Counted from the stretch's first letter, positions 23,540 to 36,001 are shown. The stretch: DNA of 64,000 nucleotides from Hippophae tibetana (GCA_037013495.1 CM072806.1:32118001-32182000), one strand, 5' to 3'. Notes: generated by a model from the letters alone, not told the origin. Numbers and translations: made by a program.

Positions 23540-24656
23540 TTCCATCTCAAGTATCATTTCTAATTTTTTTATAATTATGAGTGGTTTTTTTATTTTGGAT
23601 CTTGTTTTGTCCATTTTCAAATATGATCTTTTTCAATTTTATTTGTAAAGATTTTCGTATTTTTAAAGTTTTTTGATATATACTTAGCATATGTCAAACA
23701 TTTTAGAAGTCTTTGTAATTGATTTTTGTACTTTAATTCACTAGGAAAACCTTAAATGTCATTTAGTATATAGAGTTTTAGATTATGTTTTTCATCTTCA
23801 ATTTCTAATCATAAATACTTAATTTTTTGCTGAGTAATTATTGTTTTCCAACCCTACGCAACACATATTACAAATTTTTATATTTGTTAAATGCCATTTG
23901 ACTTCATTAATTTCATTTTCATTGGATTTAGTGATAATTTTTCCTTTATTTTCTCAAATGAATTTCTTGTATATTTCATTTACTATTATATCTAAATATG
24001 CTCTTCTTTTTGGAGATTTTTCTTAGAATAATAAATGTTGTTAATATGTTAAATTTGAAACCAAGCGTTATCATTTTCTGTCATTTTATGAGCTATTAAT
24101 ACCTTACAGATTGAATGGTTTGTTTGTGTGGTTTGAGAGAATTATATGGGTATACTCATATCACTTATCTATTCATCTAAGAATTTTTCATTATCTCTTA
24201 TTTAATCTATATCTAAGAGAGCAAATCTATAATTTTCATGGAGCTTGAATTCTGATGAGACATTAACTTTAGTTTCCTAATGTAATCATTCTTTTGTTTC
24301 ATTCTATTAAAAGTATCAAGTTCTTCTAACATTTGTCTATTTATTTCTTTTATACGTGAGTCAGATATTTTTTTGGTAAGAAATCGGTAATGAAATTAGT
24401 TTTATACCACTTTTTAGGGTTTTGATTTTTAGTAGTTTTATCGATTATTTTCATATTATTTTTCTCTTTGTTTCTAAGTAGCTTTTCATCTTAATGTTTT
24501 TCTAATTTTTTATTAGTTAATATTAACAAACTATTTCATTTTTTTATATTCTTATTTTTTAGATTTATGAATAGTTTTTCTATTTTTTTTATATTCTGTT
24601 AAATTAAAATTATATATTTTTCTTTAGATTTTTCTTCATTTTTCCTTATCTCGTTT
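23540..24656 (-). pseudogene. Endogenous pararetrovirus fragment (RT end joined to coat-protein region)
   Basis: 23600-23851 aligns base by base with 44490-44705 of the large viral copy (shared GATATATACTTA, AATTCA-TAGGAAAACCTT, AAATACTTAATTTT). 23855-24656 aligns with 45575-46391 (shared CATTTTATGAGCTA, TTTGTTTGTGT-GTTTGAGAG, AATCGGTAATGAAATTAGTTT-type runs). The 870 bp between those blocks, which hold protease and the RT active site, are absent. Both blocks are in the same orientation. No intact frame remains. Confidence 0.8.
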
Positions 24657-25749
24657 AAACAAAAACATAAATAAAATATATTAAGTATACTTAACATATT
24701 ATTACTTTTAATTTGTAAAAAATCTTTTTATTAAATTTAATATTTTTAAATTATTTTAAATTAAATATATATAAAAATTTAGTTTTTTGAATTAGGAACG
24801 GGATAACAATTGCTGATTATTTAAATTTATACTCACTAATTTTAATTTTAATTTTGATTATAATATAATAATTTGGTTTTAATTTTGATTAAAACACTCT
24901 AATCTTTAAAAAGAATATATTCTATAACAATCTGATCACGATTCTTGAGGCCAGCTTATGTATTTTTGTAATTGATTTACTTTTAATTTATTAATTTAAG
25001 TTTTTTTCTTGTCAATATAATTCCTTATATAATAAATTTTATATTAATTAGATATTTTAATTAATATTTATATTAAATTTAAATAAAATAAATTAAAAAA
25101 ATTATCATCGTAAAGACCAATCTCCTTTCGTTTAACTTAATAAAAATTTTATAACCCTCAAATTTAATAGCTCTGAGTTATTTATCTTATAAAGATCGAT
25201 AATAATATAAAATATTAAATTAATATGAAAAAATATAGTGTAATGAATAACTTAAATTTTGAAAGTGTTGTTCATTTATCATTAAACATGCACAAATTTT
25301 TAATAAAAAAATAAAAAAATTTAAAATTTTGTTTTAACTTATATTTCACTATAATTATATATCTTTGATTAATTTTTTCAATTATATTTTTTTATTTAAT
25401 AATATTGTTTAATTTTTAGTATATATAATAAATTAAAATTAAATATATAATATAAAATTAATAAAAAATTAAAATAATGATTTAATAACTGAGTAAATTA
25501 TTTTTAGATAATAATTAACTAAAAAAAATAAATGTAATATTTTATTTTATTAAGTGGTATGATTTTTAATACAGTATTTGATATTGTGAATTAGAAAATA
25601 GATTTAGTATAATTTTTCCGCCTAAACCAAAATGGTGGGATGATCCAAGTAGAACCGACCTAACCTAAAAAAATAAAATAATAATAATAATATGTAAATA
25701 GAATAGAAAAAGGTAAATCAGCAGGAAAAAGGGGAAAGAGCTATCAGTT
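24657..25749. other. AT-rich upstream region of COX23
   Basis: Extremely AT-rich without ORFs. The last 150 bp before the COX23 start (from about 25600) are more mixed and end in purine-rich leader sequence. I see no certain TATA box. Confidence 0.5.
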
Positions 25750-28533
25750 ATGGCGTCGGTAAATTCATCTCAGCCCTATCCAAGTGCTGCAAGAATTGCT
25801 GACTCGTCTTGTTATCCTCAATATACTGCTTCTCTCAAATGTAAGTTGCTTTATTTGTTTCTTCACCCATGAATTATTCTCATCTCAGTTTTATTCCCTT
25901 TCCAAAATTCCCAACTTTCTTTGATATCTTGCCTATTTGTCGTTTTTTTATGTGATGGGTTTTTGTTTTACTAATTGTAATGCTTCTTTTAACCTCGATT
26001 GTATAAATTGATGCATGGAATTGAATATTGATGAATTATTTGGTCGTTTATGGAACCACATTGACTAATCTGACTAAACTTTGCAATCAAATAATGACTG
26101 CTACGTCATTAGGTTTAGAGGTTATTTAAAACTTAAAAACTTAATCTTTAGGTTGTATGATGGTGGATGAAGTTATTAATCTTTGAGTGGTATGATGGTG
26201 AATAAAGTTATTACTTTTTAGGTGGTATGAAGGCTTTCAGAATGATATATAAAATGTGGAGAGTGTACTTGTACACATTAAAACAGGATCCATATGGATT
26301 TTGTGATTGTGAGATTTAGTAGTACTTTTATTTAAAAAAAGATAAGATTATCCATATTTTTATAACCGTACATTAATAATAGCTATATTTAATTTTAAAT
26401 ACACTAGTGTTCTAAAATTAAAATTTAATTAGAGATTTTAGCATATGTTACACACATGGGTAGGCAAATTCGTCTATAATATATATAAATAATAAAAAAA
26501 GATTCATTTAATTATATTAACCCAAAAAATTGGGAACTTATAAAAAATAATATCTTTAAAACTTATAAAATTATTAATAGCACTCTAATAATATTAAACG
26601 GTATCTAATTAAATAATGTTTAATATTGAACGTGTTCAAGTGACTATAGTTCAATTTGAACGTAATTCAAAATGAAATGATGTGTCAGACGTTTTTTAAT
26701 AGTGAAAATGTATAAGATGGACATAAGAAGTATTATTTATGTTGTTTTCCCAAAAATATTTTATTTTAATCCTAAAACAAAATGAAATCCAGAAAAAACT
26801 GAGAGTATCAAAAAAACCCTAAAAGAATCGAGTCATGTTGAAGATGATAGTTTATAAGAAAAACCAGAGTGGGAGATGACTTTTCAAGAAAAACTTAGGG
26901 TTTTTATCTCAAATAAGCAACTAACAAAATTTATAATAGCTTTAATACTCTTAGAAATAGCAAGTTGAAGACTGAGAGATGGTTCGCTGACAGGAAACAG
27001 TTTTAAAGACAAATTTGCCCTTCATGTTCACTTATGTGCGTGACACATACTTAAATCCTCAATTAAATCTTAATTTTTGATTCCTAGTCTACCTACAATT
27101 AAATATAAGGATTACTAGTATACTGTTATGAAAAATATGAGTTTACATGTGAACCTTTTGTTTGATTAGGGGTACTACTAAAGTCCCGAACCCTTAGTTT
27201 TTTATTAAAACATGATCTCTTGCCATTGCTTAACCAGTTAGTTTTTTATTAAAACATGATCTCTTGCCATTGCTTAACCAGCTGCACGCTATCAAACCTT
27301 GTACTGACCTCTATTTCGACCTTCATTATATGCCTATTTTCAACTATTTGTCATTTCGACCTATTTCAAACTTATTTGGATCGAACTGACAAAGTTCATA
27401 AACCATGCACCAGTGTTTTTCTTTCACCGTTTATTCAGGTTGAACTGTTGAAGGCTCTGAAGGTCATGGTTCCTTGTAAAGCTTATAAAATTAGTGTATG
27501 TCCGTTCATGTTGAGTGTGGATTATCTGTTTGATGGAAGGCTGTCGATGCATTATCTTTTTAAATGCACTCTTGGTTTCTTCAATGATTAAAGTCATCAT
27601 GTTATTACTGGTTCGAATGTGTCTCCTTCATTGTTTTAAAATTATGGGAACAACTTTGATCGTGATTATATTAACCAATTATATCAACAGCCACTTATTT
27701 TACTGCATATCAAAATTTAAATTATAATTTAAGACTAATAATAAAAGAAATTGGAGCCTTAATAGAGATGCATCTCTGGCTCTAGAGATATATCATTTTA
27801 GTTAAGTAGGTGATGTTGTCAACTTACATTAATGATTTTTGTACATAAGCTGCTATTTGAATTCACATGCACGCGCAGTTGTTTTGGACAAATACGAGCG
27901 AGATTAGAGTTAGTTTGATATTGTGCTGTTATTTAAAGATTTGTTGCCCCATCTTTTTTGTAATTTTTACCAAAGTGTTTATCCCATGCCCCTTATGATG
28001 AAATTTGCAGGCCTTGAAGAATTTAACTCAGACAAGAGCAAATGTCAAGAGCATTTTGATGTCTACAAGGAATGCAAGAAAAGGGAGGTGCTATATTTTT
28101 TTTTTGAAAAATATAATAATAAATAAATGCCCTGTTCTCAGTTCTATCTTCTTTTTCTTTTCCTTTATATTTTTCTTTTCCTAGTTTGTTTGTTATATCC
28201 CCATCTGGCTATATGTAATTTTTTGTGTTTCTTTGAACAACCTCATATTTTGAATTCCTAATCCTATATGTTACATGATCCACAATTCTATGTATCCTGA
28301 CTCTAAGTTTGTGATGAGTTGAGGACTGTAATTTTAAACATTTAACATTCATGAGAGCAGACCCAAAGCTATCTTGTTCTGGTACAGTAATGTTGTATAA
28401 TGTGTTTGCACCTATAATGCTGAGTTGGTAGTGGAAGTGTATGAACTTTGTGCCTTGTTATTTAACAGTGTTGCTTTTGACACAGAGGGAAGCTAGATTG
28501 GAACTTAATCGGAGTAGGTCATTCTTCTCATGA
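25750..28533 (+). CDS. COX23: COX23-like twin CX9C mitochondrial protein (3 exons)
   Basis: Exons 25750-25840, 28011-28087 and 28486-28533 join to a 71-codon frame ending in TGA. Introns begin GTAAGT and GTGCTA and end GCAG and ACAG; intron 1 (2170 bp) splits the codon of Cys31. The protein has two CX9C motifs, Cys21/Cys31 (CYPQYTASLKC) and Cys42/Cys52 (CQEHFDVYKEC), which form the CHCH helical hairpin, then a basic tail ending SRSFFS. Twin CX9C proteins are imported into the mitochondrial intermembrane space and oxidised by Mia40; COX23/CHCHD7 is needed for cytochrome c oxidase assembly. Length and sequence match the plant COX23 family. No defect is visible. It lies between two pararetrovirus blocks. 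Confidence 0.92.
27194..27281. repeat. 44-bp perfect tandem duplication in COX23 intron 1
   Basis: The unit starting TTAGTTTTTTATTAAAACAT and ending CTTAACCAG occupies 27194-27237 and is repeated exactly at 27238-27281. Identity of the copies implies a recent event. Confidence 0.95.
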
Positions 28534-29052
28534 GATCTCTTTATATCATCTCCAACAGAAGATGTTTTTGGGATATATTGGCTTAGCATTTGCATTTGCA
28601 TTTATGAAGATGGAAAGTGATTTTTACTACTAATAACAGATCCACCTTGCCACAAGGATATCAACGTTTGGTCTTTGTTTGTTTGTCATTGTTATTAAAT
28701 GTTATATGTGAACATGATATCAGGATGTTTGTTGTAGCTATGAATGTGTTGCGAGTTAATATCCAGTAGAAATCATTCACATTGATGTTTAAGTTAATTC
28801 TCATTAGTTAAACTTCTTGAGCTTTTTGTATTTCTAGTGTTTTTTTATCAAATGATAATTAAAAGATTTGAAGGTGTATTTTAAAAAAGGTATCATGCTT
28901 TTGCTACTACGCTAGAGCATAACAGAATACAGAGTCCATCATCATCATCATCATCTAGTCGGGTGGTATGTTCAATTTGAAAAAAATAAAATAAAATAAA
29001 AAATTTGCTTGAGCCGAATGAATTTGTACTGCCACGCATTTACATTTCACCC
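28534..29052. other. COX23 3' flank
   Basis: No further gene. Presumably holds the COX23 3' UTR. An ATC microsatellite lies at about 28939-28957. Confidence 0.5.
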
Positions 29053-29480
29053 TAGAAATATCAATTATAGTTCATGCATCTTTAGGTGGTCTTGCCTTTA
29101 ATCCTTCTACCGATCATATTTATGATTTATAATATCATTATTTTTATATATGTTATAACTATTTTTTATTTGTTACCCAAATTTTGTAATATATTACAAT
29201 CATATTCTTTTATTTGTTTTAATAATTTTTTTTTGTGTTTCGATTATATCTAGTAGATAATTCATGTTTGATTATTAGATTAAGTTTATTTTATTTGTTA
29301 GAAATCTTAAAGCATTCATGAATATTGTTTTATTAGAAGTTTTTTGTTCATGATTTATAAAAATAAATTGTCATATTATTGTTTTTAATTGTATTATACT
29401 TTTTCTTTTTGGTATAAGAGATTTTTCTTTTAACATCTAAGTGACATTCTTTAGGCATTTTAAAATTTAATGGTATAGAA
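29053..29480 (-). pseudogene. Endogenous pararetrovirus fragment (upstream of the coat-protein block)
   Basis: 29072-29340 aligns with 46411-46690 of the large copy (shared GATCATATTTATGA, TATATATGTTATA, TTTTATTT-TTTTAATAATT). 29335-29480 aligns with about 46815-46985 (shared TTTATAAAA-TAAAT, CATCTAA-TG-CATT). Weak similarity may begin at TAGAAAT near 29053, matching 46392. Same orientation as 23540-24656, and it begins in viral order where that fragment ends. Confidence 0.7.
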
Positions 29481-30118
29481 GTAACTAAAAAAAACATAAA
29501 TATTATTTTTAACACTTGTAATCATAAAAATAGTATTTTTATATCGATTTTATACATTTTTATTATTTAAATTTTTTTATCACATTATTTTATTTTAAAT
29601 ATTATTTAAATTTAATTATGATTATTTAAATTCATTTAATATTAATTATCATCAAATTGAATTTCGTTCAATATTATTAGAATATTATTTTTGTTATTAG
29701 AAGTTTTAAAAATGTTAATTTTTATAAATTTTTTAAAAATTTAATAATATTTTATAACATTTATAAATTTTAATAATATAAAAACAATAAATTAAAATTT
29801 AATGATATTTTAACAAATTTTAATGATAAAAAAATTCATTTACTCATCCTAATGACTAACTTTTTAATCTCTCAATCTCTTGAAAGGGAGCCTGAAGTAT
29901 AACTATATTTTAAAGTGATATCGTTTGGTTAAAAAAATAAAAACTTCTATTCCACTAAAAAGTGTCCATATCATCATTACATACACGTGTAATACATTCA
30001 TTCGCAAGAACCGTGTCAACCAAGGTGTTCACAGAATCACACTAAAGATATCTCTCCGAGTATTGCCCTAAACCAGCACAGAAAGTCTCGAATCAATTCT
30101 CAAAATTCAAACTCTCAA
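29481..30118. promoter_or_regulatory. SDF2 upstream region with a G-box
   Basis: 29481-29880 is AT-rich without ORFs. CACGTG (29984-29989, in ACACGTGT) is a perfect G-box, the core bound by plant bZIP factors. Plant SDF2 genes are induced by ER stress, in which bZIP factors act, so a role is plausible but unproven. Confidence 0.45.
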
Positions 30119-30133
30119 ATGCCCAAATCGTAA
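30119..30133 (+). other. Possible four-codon upstream ORF of SDF2
   Basis: ATG at 30119 followed by Pro-Lys-Ser and TAA. It matters only if transcription starts upstream of 30119, which the sequence does not show. It is the only ATG in the 290 bp before the SDF2 start codon. Confidence 0.3.
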
Positions 30134-30406
30134 TTCCACATTTCCGAATTTGACATAAATCTGAAAACCTTAATCAGTCTGAAAACTTTCTTATCTTGTG
30201 ATTCACTCTTGCTGCCAGCATTTGTCATAGTGGCTTCCTCGGGGTCTTCGAACTTGTCTCGAAGAAAGCATTCTTCTTCATCTTCAGCTCCTTCGTCTTC
30301 GTCGTCACCTGTACCGAGTCGGGCTATTCTCAGAGAAGCTACAAGGCCTTCAGAATCTGATTTCCCATTTTGGCAACAGAATTGGTTCCTGGGGTTGCTT
30401 TTCTTG

Positions 30407-33400
30407 ATGGCTATAGGTTTCTTAGCTCTCGCTGTTGTCCTTTTCCTTGGTTTTGATCCCGATAATGGCTACCATTCATCGGCTTCCGCTGCTTCCCCTG
30501 AAGGTGTCGATGTGCAGGTTCGATCATTCTTTAAATTGTAATTTTATTCTGAATTATATTTGCGTCTATCAATTTAATGTTATCGTTCCGTTTGTTTTCA
30601 TGCTTGGATGGTATTTCAGTTTGTTCTAAAATGAAGTAATTAGTTTCGGCAATAATGCTTATAGATTGAATTTTGTTTAGATTGAAGTTTTTTTTTTCAA
30701 TAACTAAATTAACGTTTTCCCTACTAATAACAAAATATATGATATGAATAATTTTCTTTTCTGATCCTATGAATTTCTGAACAAAAAAATGAACTTCTTA
30801 TGATATCTCATAGGACCAATAATGCCTTGGAGCCTAGTAGTTTTTGTTGCTAAAAACAATTAAACTAAATCATGACATTTTGGTTACAGTTTTTACAAAT
30901 TGGATTAGTTACTTTTTTGAAAATCGGTTAGTCACATTACCGTTACATTTTTGTGCATCTTAATAATTTATTGCCAATTTTAGTTTTTTTTTTTTTGGAA
31001 AATTTTGAATTGGATAGAATTGAACCTTACTATTAGGGATAATAGATATTTAAAGAGAAAAATGTTTAAAAATTTGAGTAAAAGTTCAAAATAAAGTTAT
31101 TATAATCTACAAAATTACCATAAATTGATTAAAGTCTCTGCAAATATAATATTAAGGTGATTAAAATGTAACTGTTTAAAGTAAGTTGACTAATATGTCT
31201 AATTCGTGAAAGTAATGTACATTTATTTTCCAAAAAGAATAGAAAAGATGATATTTGGAACTAGAACTTGTAATATTTCTTGAATTGTTTTATTTTCTTT
31301 GGCAGATAACGTATGGGACTACGCTTAAACTGATGCACGAGAGGACCAAGTTTCGATTGCATTCTCACGATGTGCCTTACGGTTCTGGTAGTGGGCAACA
31401 ATCAGTTACTGGTTTTCCCAACATTGATGATTCCAATAGCTACTGGGTACTTTCTCTATAACTCCTCTCTCTCATTTTGAAAATTAGAGTATGTATTTCT
31501 GTATTTTTGTTGCAACAATTTAGCATGTAATGCCAAGAATAAATGACTATACTTATACTGTGGGTCATTCTGGTTATGGAGTTAAAATGAATTCTTGTTG
31601 CAGATTGTTAAACCCGAGCTGGGATCATCTTCCAAACAAGGTGATACCATCAAATCTGGAACAATTATTAGGTTGCAACACATGAGGACCAGGAAATGGA
31701 TGCACAGTCATTTATTTGCATCTCCGATAACAGGCAACCAAGAGGTATTTTTCCTTTTAGTTATTGTCATCCTAGTTGAAGATTAATCCTTCGCTAATAT
31801 TTTAACTCCATCATATGATACATGGGCTTTATGTTCACGCAGCTATTTTGCAAAGCCAGCTCACAAGAAACTCAGGATTCCATTATATTCTCCAATTATT
31901 TAAAAAAAAATCATGGCTGCTAATTCTTCTTATTTAATGTTGTGTCGGGTAAATATATATGCAATATTTCTTTGTTCATTTATTGCCATGAACCTAAACT
32001 AGATTTGGACCGGAAAACCATCAATGCTTTATTGTGTATACCAGAAGCTGGTACTAGAATGTTGTAAATATTATTATATTCCATTTCATGTACTTTGGGA
32101 TAGAAATGAGGCAATGAGGGGATGGGGAGATCCCCTTACACGCAAAGAAATTTGTGCCCATCCCTATTTAAAATCCTCATAGGGAAACAAGGATCCCAAA
32201 CGGGATCCTTAAGTCACAAACAAAAATGAAGATTCAGTTGAAGAATGTGAATCCAAGTAATATTTTAAAGATTAATTTATAATTTTTTTTTGATAAAAAG
32301 AAAAATAATAATAATAAACATACATGTATATGTATGTGCTGTGCTAAACAACTTTGAAAAATCTTGTTAATGAATTCTAAATAATATTCATATTATATAT
32401 AATAATAATACATGATTTTAGATTTTTTAAAATTGAAATAAGTAGTTTAAATAATTTTTATAAAAGAAAAGTGACAAATGTTTTGTTTTTAAAGACTAAA
32501 GAAATTATAATCTAATATATATTATATGCCAGTTGAAAGGATTGATTTGAGTTTCAATATATAAATTTATTTTAGAAAAATACAAGTATTTTATATATTA
32601 TTAAAATATGGTATATGGTTTCGAGGGAATGGGGCGGGGCGTATAATGTTTGCTCTTGCCTTACCTTGTATTATCAAAACGTGAAGGCCATCTTTGTTTC
32701 TCATTCTCTATTTTGTATTCCCATCTTGGCCTCCAACTGGGTAATTCTTGTAGGGATTTGCCCCGAGAAATTGATTTCCTGCAGGGATTTTCTCCATTAG
32801 GAAGAATTGACAACCCTACCTGTCAAATATCTTTATTAGTCTGTTATGACTGTGCATTCTTTTTTGAAAGAAAAGCACAGGTTAATTGCTGGGTATTTTT
32901 CCTGTATCTTCTATGTCTCTGTCATCTTCATCTCTAGTTTATGATAGTTACTGTCCTTCATAGGTTGATGGGTAAAGGTAATGATTTGATATAGGCAGCA
33001 GTTTTTCAGTTAAATAATTGATTTTCCATATAAGAAAGTAGAAACCAAAGGGATTCTATGCAAAAATGTGCCATTTTAGTTTCTAGGAAGCTATATGCCA
33101 TTTTAGTTTCTAGGAAGCTATATGCCATAGATCTTTGATGGAACTGTTTCCTGCTAAAAGCTAAATGGGTTGTTCAGTTATTTGACATGATTTCTTTTCC
33201 CCCCAAACCCAATCCAATTGATATGGGATTGGTACTCTTCATTCTTTCATATTAATGTCTGTCTTGTTTTGCTTGTTGCAGGTGAGTTGCTTTGGTGGGG
33301 ATACTGAATCTGACACTGGTGACCATTGGAGGTAAGACCTAGATTGTTTTTATTATTTATTTCTGGTTAAACCATGTTTTTTGTTCAAAGCTGGTGGTTT

Positions 33401-34085
33401 CAAATATGCCATAGTTAAAGATATATCCCCAATGTACGACCAAAAAGAGAAATATTTTTGCCCTTTATTTCTTAACCTAGAAAAGTTGTACCCAAGTCAT
33501 CAGAATTGATTGTGGTTTATGCTTTGTAATTTTTAGGCTTCTGATTGAAGGGAGTGGAAAGACTTGGAAGCTCGATCAAAGGGTTCGACTTCAGCATGTT
33601 GACACGGGAGTCTACCTACACAGTCATGACAAAAAATACACCCGTATAGCCGGTGGGCAGCAGGAGGTAAGTGCAATTAATTGCAATACTGTATTTAGTA
33701 ACAAATTCAAATCTTATTGCCCTGAAAGTTATATGTTATTAATGTTTCATTTCCATCATGGTGTTTTCAATCCCAGGTTTTAATTTAGCTATCTTATGAT
33801 ATTAAGATTCCTCTATAATTTAAAATATTTTTGTTCAAGTTAATGATGGATGACTAAATATTTAGAATTCAAATTGCTTAGTTTAGCCAATTTCAAATAA
33901 GCAATTAAATAGTTTGAAACTGACTATTAATAAAACTCGGAAAAACATGAGTTGTTGGTAGGTGGTGATATTGTACATTTTGTTGTTGATATTATATACA
34001 GGTTTGTGCTGTTAAGGAAAAGCGAGCTGACAATGTTTGGTTGGCAGCAGAAGGCGTTTACCTTCCTATCACCGGAACCAATTAG
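30407..34085 (+). CDS. SDF2: SDF2-like MIR-domain ER protein (6 exons)
   Basis: Exons 30407-30517, 31306-31446, 31604-31744, 33282-33331, 33537-33666 and 34002-34085 join to 218 codons, all introns GT-AG; length equals plant SDF2. Residues 1-20 (MAIGFLALAVVLFLGF) are a hydrophobic signal/anchor. Then come three MIR repeats, recognisable from YGTTLKLMHERTKFRLHSHD, GTIIRLQHMRTRKWMHSH and RVRLQHVDTGVYLHSHD, and the C-terminal ADNVWLAAEGVYLP. Plant SDF2 works in the ER lumen with ERdj3B and BiP in glycoprotein folding and immune-receptor maturation. No ER-retention tail is present, as expected for the plant family. Start chosen at the first in-frame ATG, which gives the family's usual N terminus; an open frame without ATG continues 91 codons upstream. 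No defects seen. Confidence 0.93.
32090..32815. repeat. Possible inserted element in SDF2 intron 3
   Basis: The 1537-bp intron 3 contains G-rich runs (GAGGGGATGGGGAGATCCCC near 32116, AATGGGGCGGGGCG near 32627) and matching C-rich or G-rich runs near 32760-32790 that are unlike the rest of the intron and resemble ends of small plant repeats. No clear terminal repeats or target duplication could be fixed. Confidence 0.25.
33070..33123. repeat. 27-bp tandem duplication in SDF2 intron 3
   Basis: The unit beginning GCCATTTTAGTTTCTAGGAA occurs at 33070-33096 and again, identically, at 33097-33123, followed by a third start GCCAT. Confidence 0.95.
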
Positions 34086-34724
34086 ATATAAGAGTTTTAG
34101 AACTTGCATTGAATCCATGAAGGAATACCATGTATTTTGGCTGGCTTAGTAATTTAGTACCTGACCATTATTTCTCACTAAATAACAACGGTGAGATATG
34201 TTTGGATGTGCTTTTTATTTAAAAAAACACCTTAAAACTTATAACACAAATAGTATCTCAATAATATTAATAATATTGAACTAAGGTTGAGTTAGATAGA
34301 TTTTAATATTTAAAGGATCTAAATAGTAGTAGTTTAATTTGAACCATGTTTGAAATGATTGATTAAATTTTTTTAATAATAAAAATATAATATAGACATA
34401 AAGAGTGATATTTTATTTTTATAAGTTTTTTTTAAACAACTATTTTTATTGTTTTCTCGTGTTGACTTTAAAATCTTAAAATAAATTTTGGTGATATAAT
34501 GATAATAATGTTGGGAAATATTTCCTTGTAAAAGTGTTAATAATGAATTTCCGAACTTTTAACACATTTGTTTTTTTATTAAATCTATGAGACAAATTTC
34601 TTTATTAAATCAAGTGGAATTTATAAAAAATTATTAAACAAGTAGTTTATCTTTGAATAAAGATACGGTGAAGATAGAATTTTAAAGAAGATATGTAGGA
34701 TTTTTCCTTTATTTTAGTAACAGT
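34086..34724. other. SDF2 3' flank, AT-rich
   Basis: No gene seen. Contains the presumed SDF2 3' UTR. Confidence 0.5.
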
Positions 34725-34940
34725 GTTGAAAGGTGTATTTGGTTGATTGGGTAAAAAAGTATGAATAAAATAGAATCGTTTTCTAAAAAAAGAATGAGAC
34801 TTCTACTCCTTTAAGAAATCATAATTCTATTCTTATCTTAATTTTTTGTTTCAATTTTACTTAAATCTTAAATATAATCCTAAATTTTAAGCCATAAACT
34901 TTATATCTTAAACTTTAAATTTTAAATTTCAACATCTTAA
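34725..34940. mobile_element. Older inverted-repeat element, left remnant
   Basis: GTGTATTTGGTTGATTGGG through ACTTAAATCTTAAATATAATC resembles the centre of the foldback element (35870-36010: GTGTTTGGTTGG, AATCGATT, ACTTAAAATATAACC). It is interrupted at the TAA at 34938-34940, where the foldback element begins. Confidence 0.5.
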
Positions 34941-35242
34941 GGTGTCGATTGGTTCATGGAATGGAATCAGGATGAGAATGAAATGGAATAGAAAAGAAAC
35001 AATTTTGTTTGGTTGGACCATTGAAATCAAAGAATGAATCAATATTACAGTGTTTGGTTTACAATTAGAATGAAATAAAAAACATTTTATATTACCTCAA
35101 TATCTCTATATTCAGTAAAATTTAAATAATATAATTTAATTATTATTTTTTTATCATACAAAATATATTATTGAAATCATTATTTTTTTTAAATAATTAT
35201 TACTTAAAAAGAAAATATATTATTAAAATTATTATTTTTCTA

Positions 35243-35766
35243 AATAGGGTTTATGATTTTAAGATTTGGGATTTAGGGGTTTAGGGTTAAAGTTATTATT
35301 TTTTTAAATAAGGTTTAGGGTTATAGTTGTGGGTTAAGGTTTATGATTAAAATTATTATTTTTCTAAATATGGTTTAGGGTTTTGGGATTTAGGGTTTTA
35401 TTTGTAGGTTAAGGTTTAGGGTTTTAGGATTTGGGATTTAGGATTTAGGGATTTGGGGTTATATTTATGGGTTAAGATTTAAGATTAAAATTATTATTTT
35501 TCTAAATAAGGTTTAGGGTTTTAGGATTTAGGATTTATGGTTTTGGGATTTGGGGTTTAGGGTTATATTTGTGGGTTAAGGTTTATGATTAAAATTATTA
35601 TTACCTTAAAAATAGTTTAGGGTTTTGGGATTTAGAGGTTTGGGTTATATTTATGGGTTAAGGTTTAGGGTTAAAATTATTATTTTTCTAAATAGGGTTT
35701 AGGGTTTATAGTTTTAGGATTTAGGGTTTTGGGATTTGGGTTTAAGAGTTATATTTAGGGTTGGGG
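35243..35766 (+). repeat. Degenerate telomere-like TTTAGGG array (left arm)
   Basis: Dozens of GTTTAGGG/ATTTAGGG/TTTTGGG variants with short AT-rich interruptions of the form AAAATTATTATTTTTCTAAA that recur about every 100 bp, so the array is a compound repeat, not a pure telomeric run. Confidence 0.9.
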
Positions 35767-36001
35767 TAAAATTAAAAAAAAATTGAGATGTGAATAAAAT
35801 CATGATTCCTTAACCCCATGTTTGGTTGGAAGGAATGGAAAGGAATCAGAATTGATTCCTTCCATTTTGTGTGTTTGGTTGGACGGAATGAAATCGATTA
35901 CTAAAGGAGAAGGAATCACAATTCCTTCTCCCCCCTTGGTAATCATAATTCCATTTCCATCTAAACTTTTTTTTTCCAATTTTACCCTCACTTAAAATAT
36001 A

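Noticed and set aside
27256..27591. 111-codon frame in COX23 intron 1 as a gene
   Set aside because: It begins inside the 44-bp duplication, has no recognisable motif and lies wholly in the intron between two clear exons.
30209..30406. SDF2 translation start at 30209
   Set aside because: The codon there is TTG. The first in-frame ATG is 30407 and gives the length and N terminus usual for plant SDF2.
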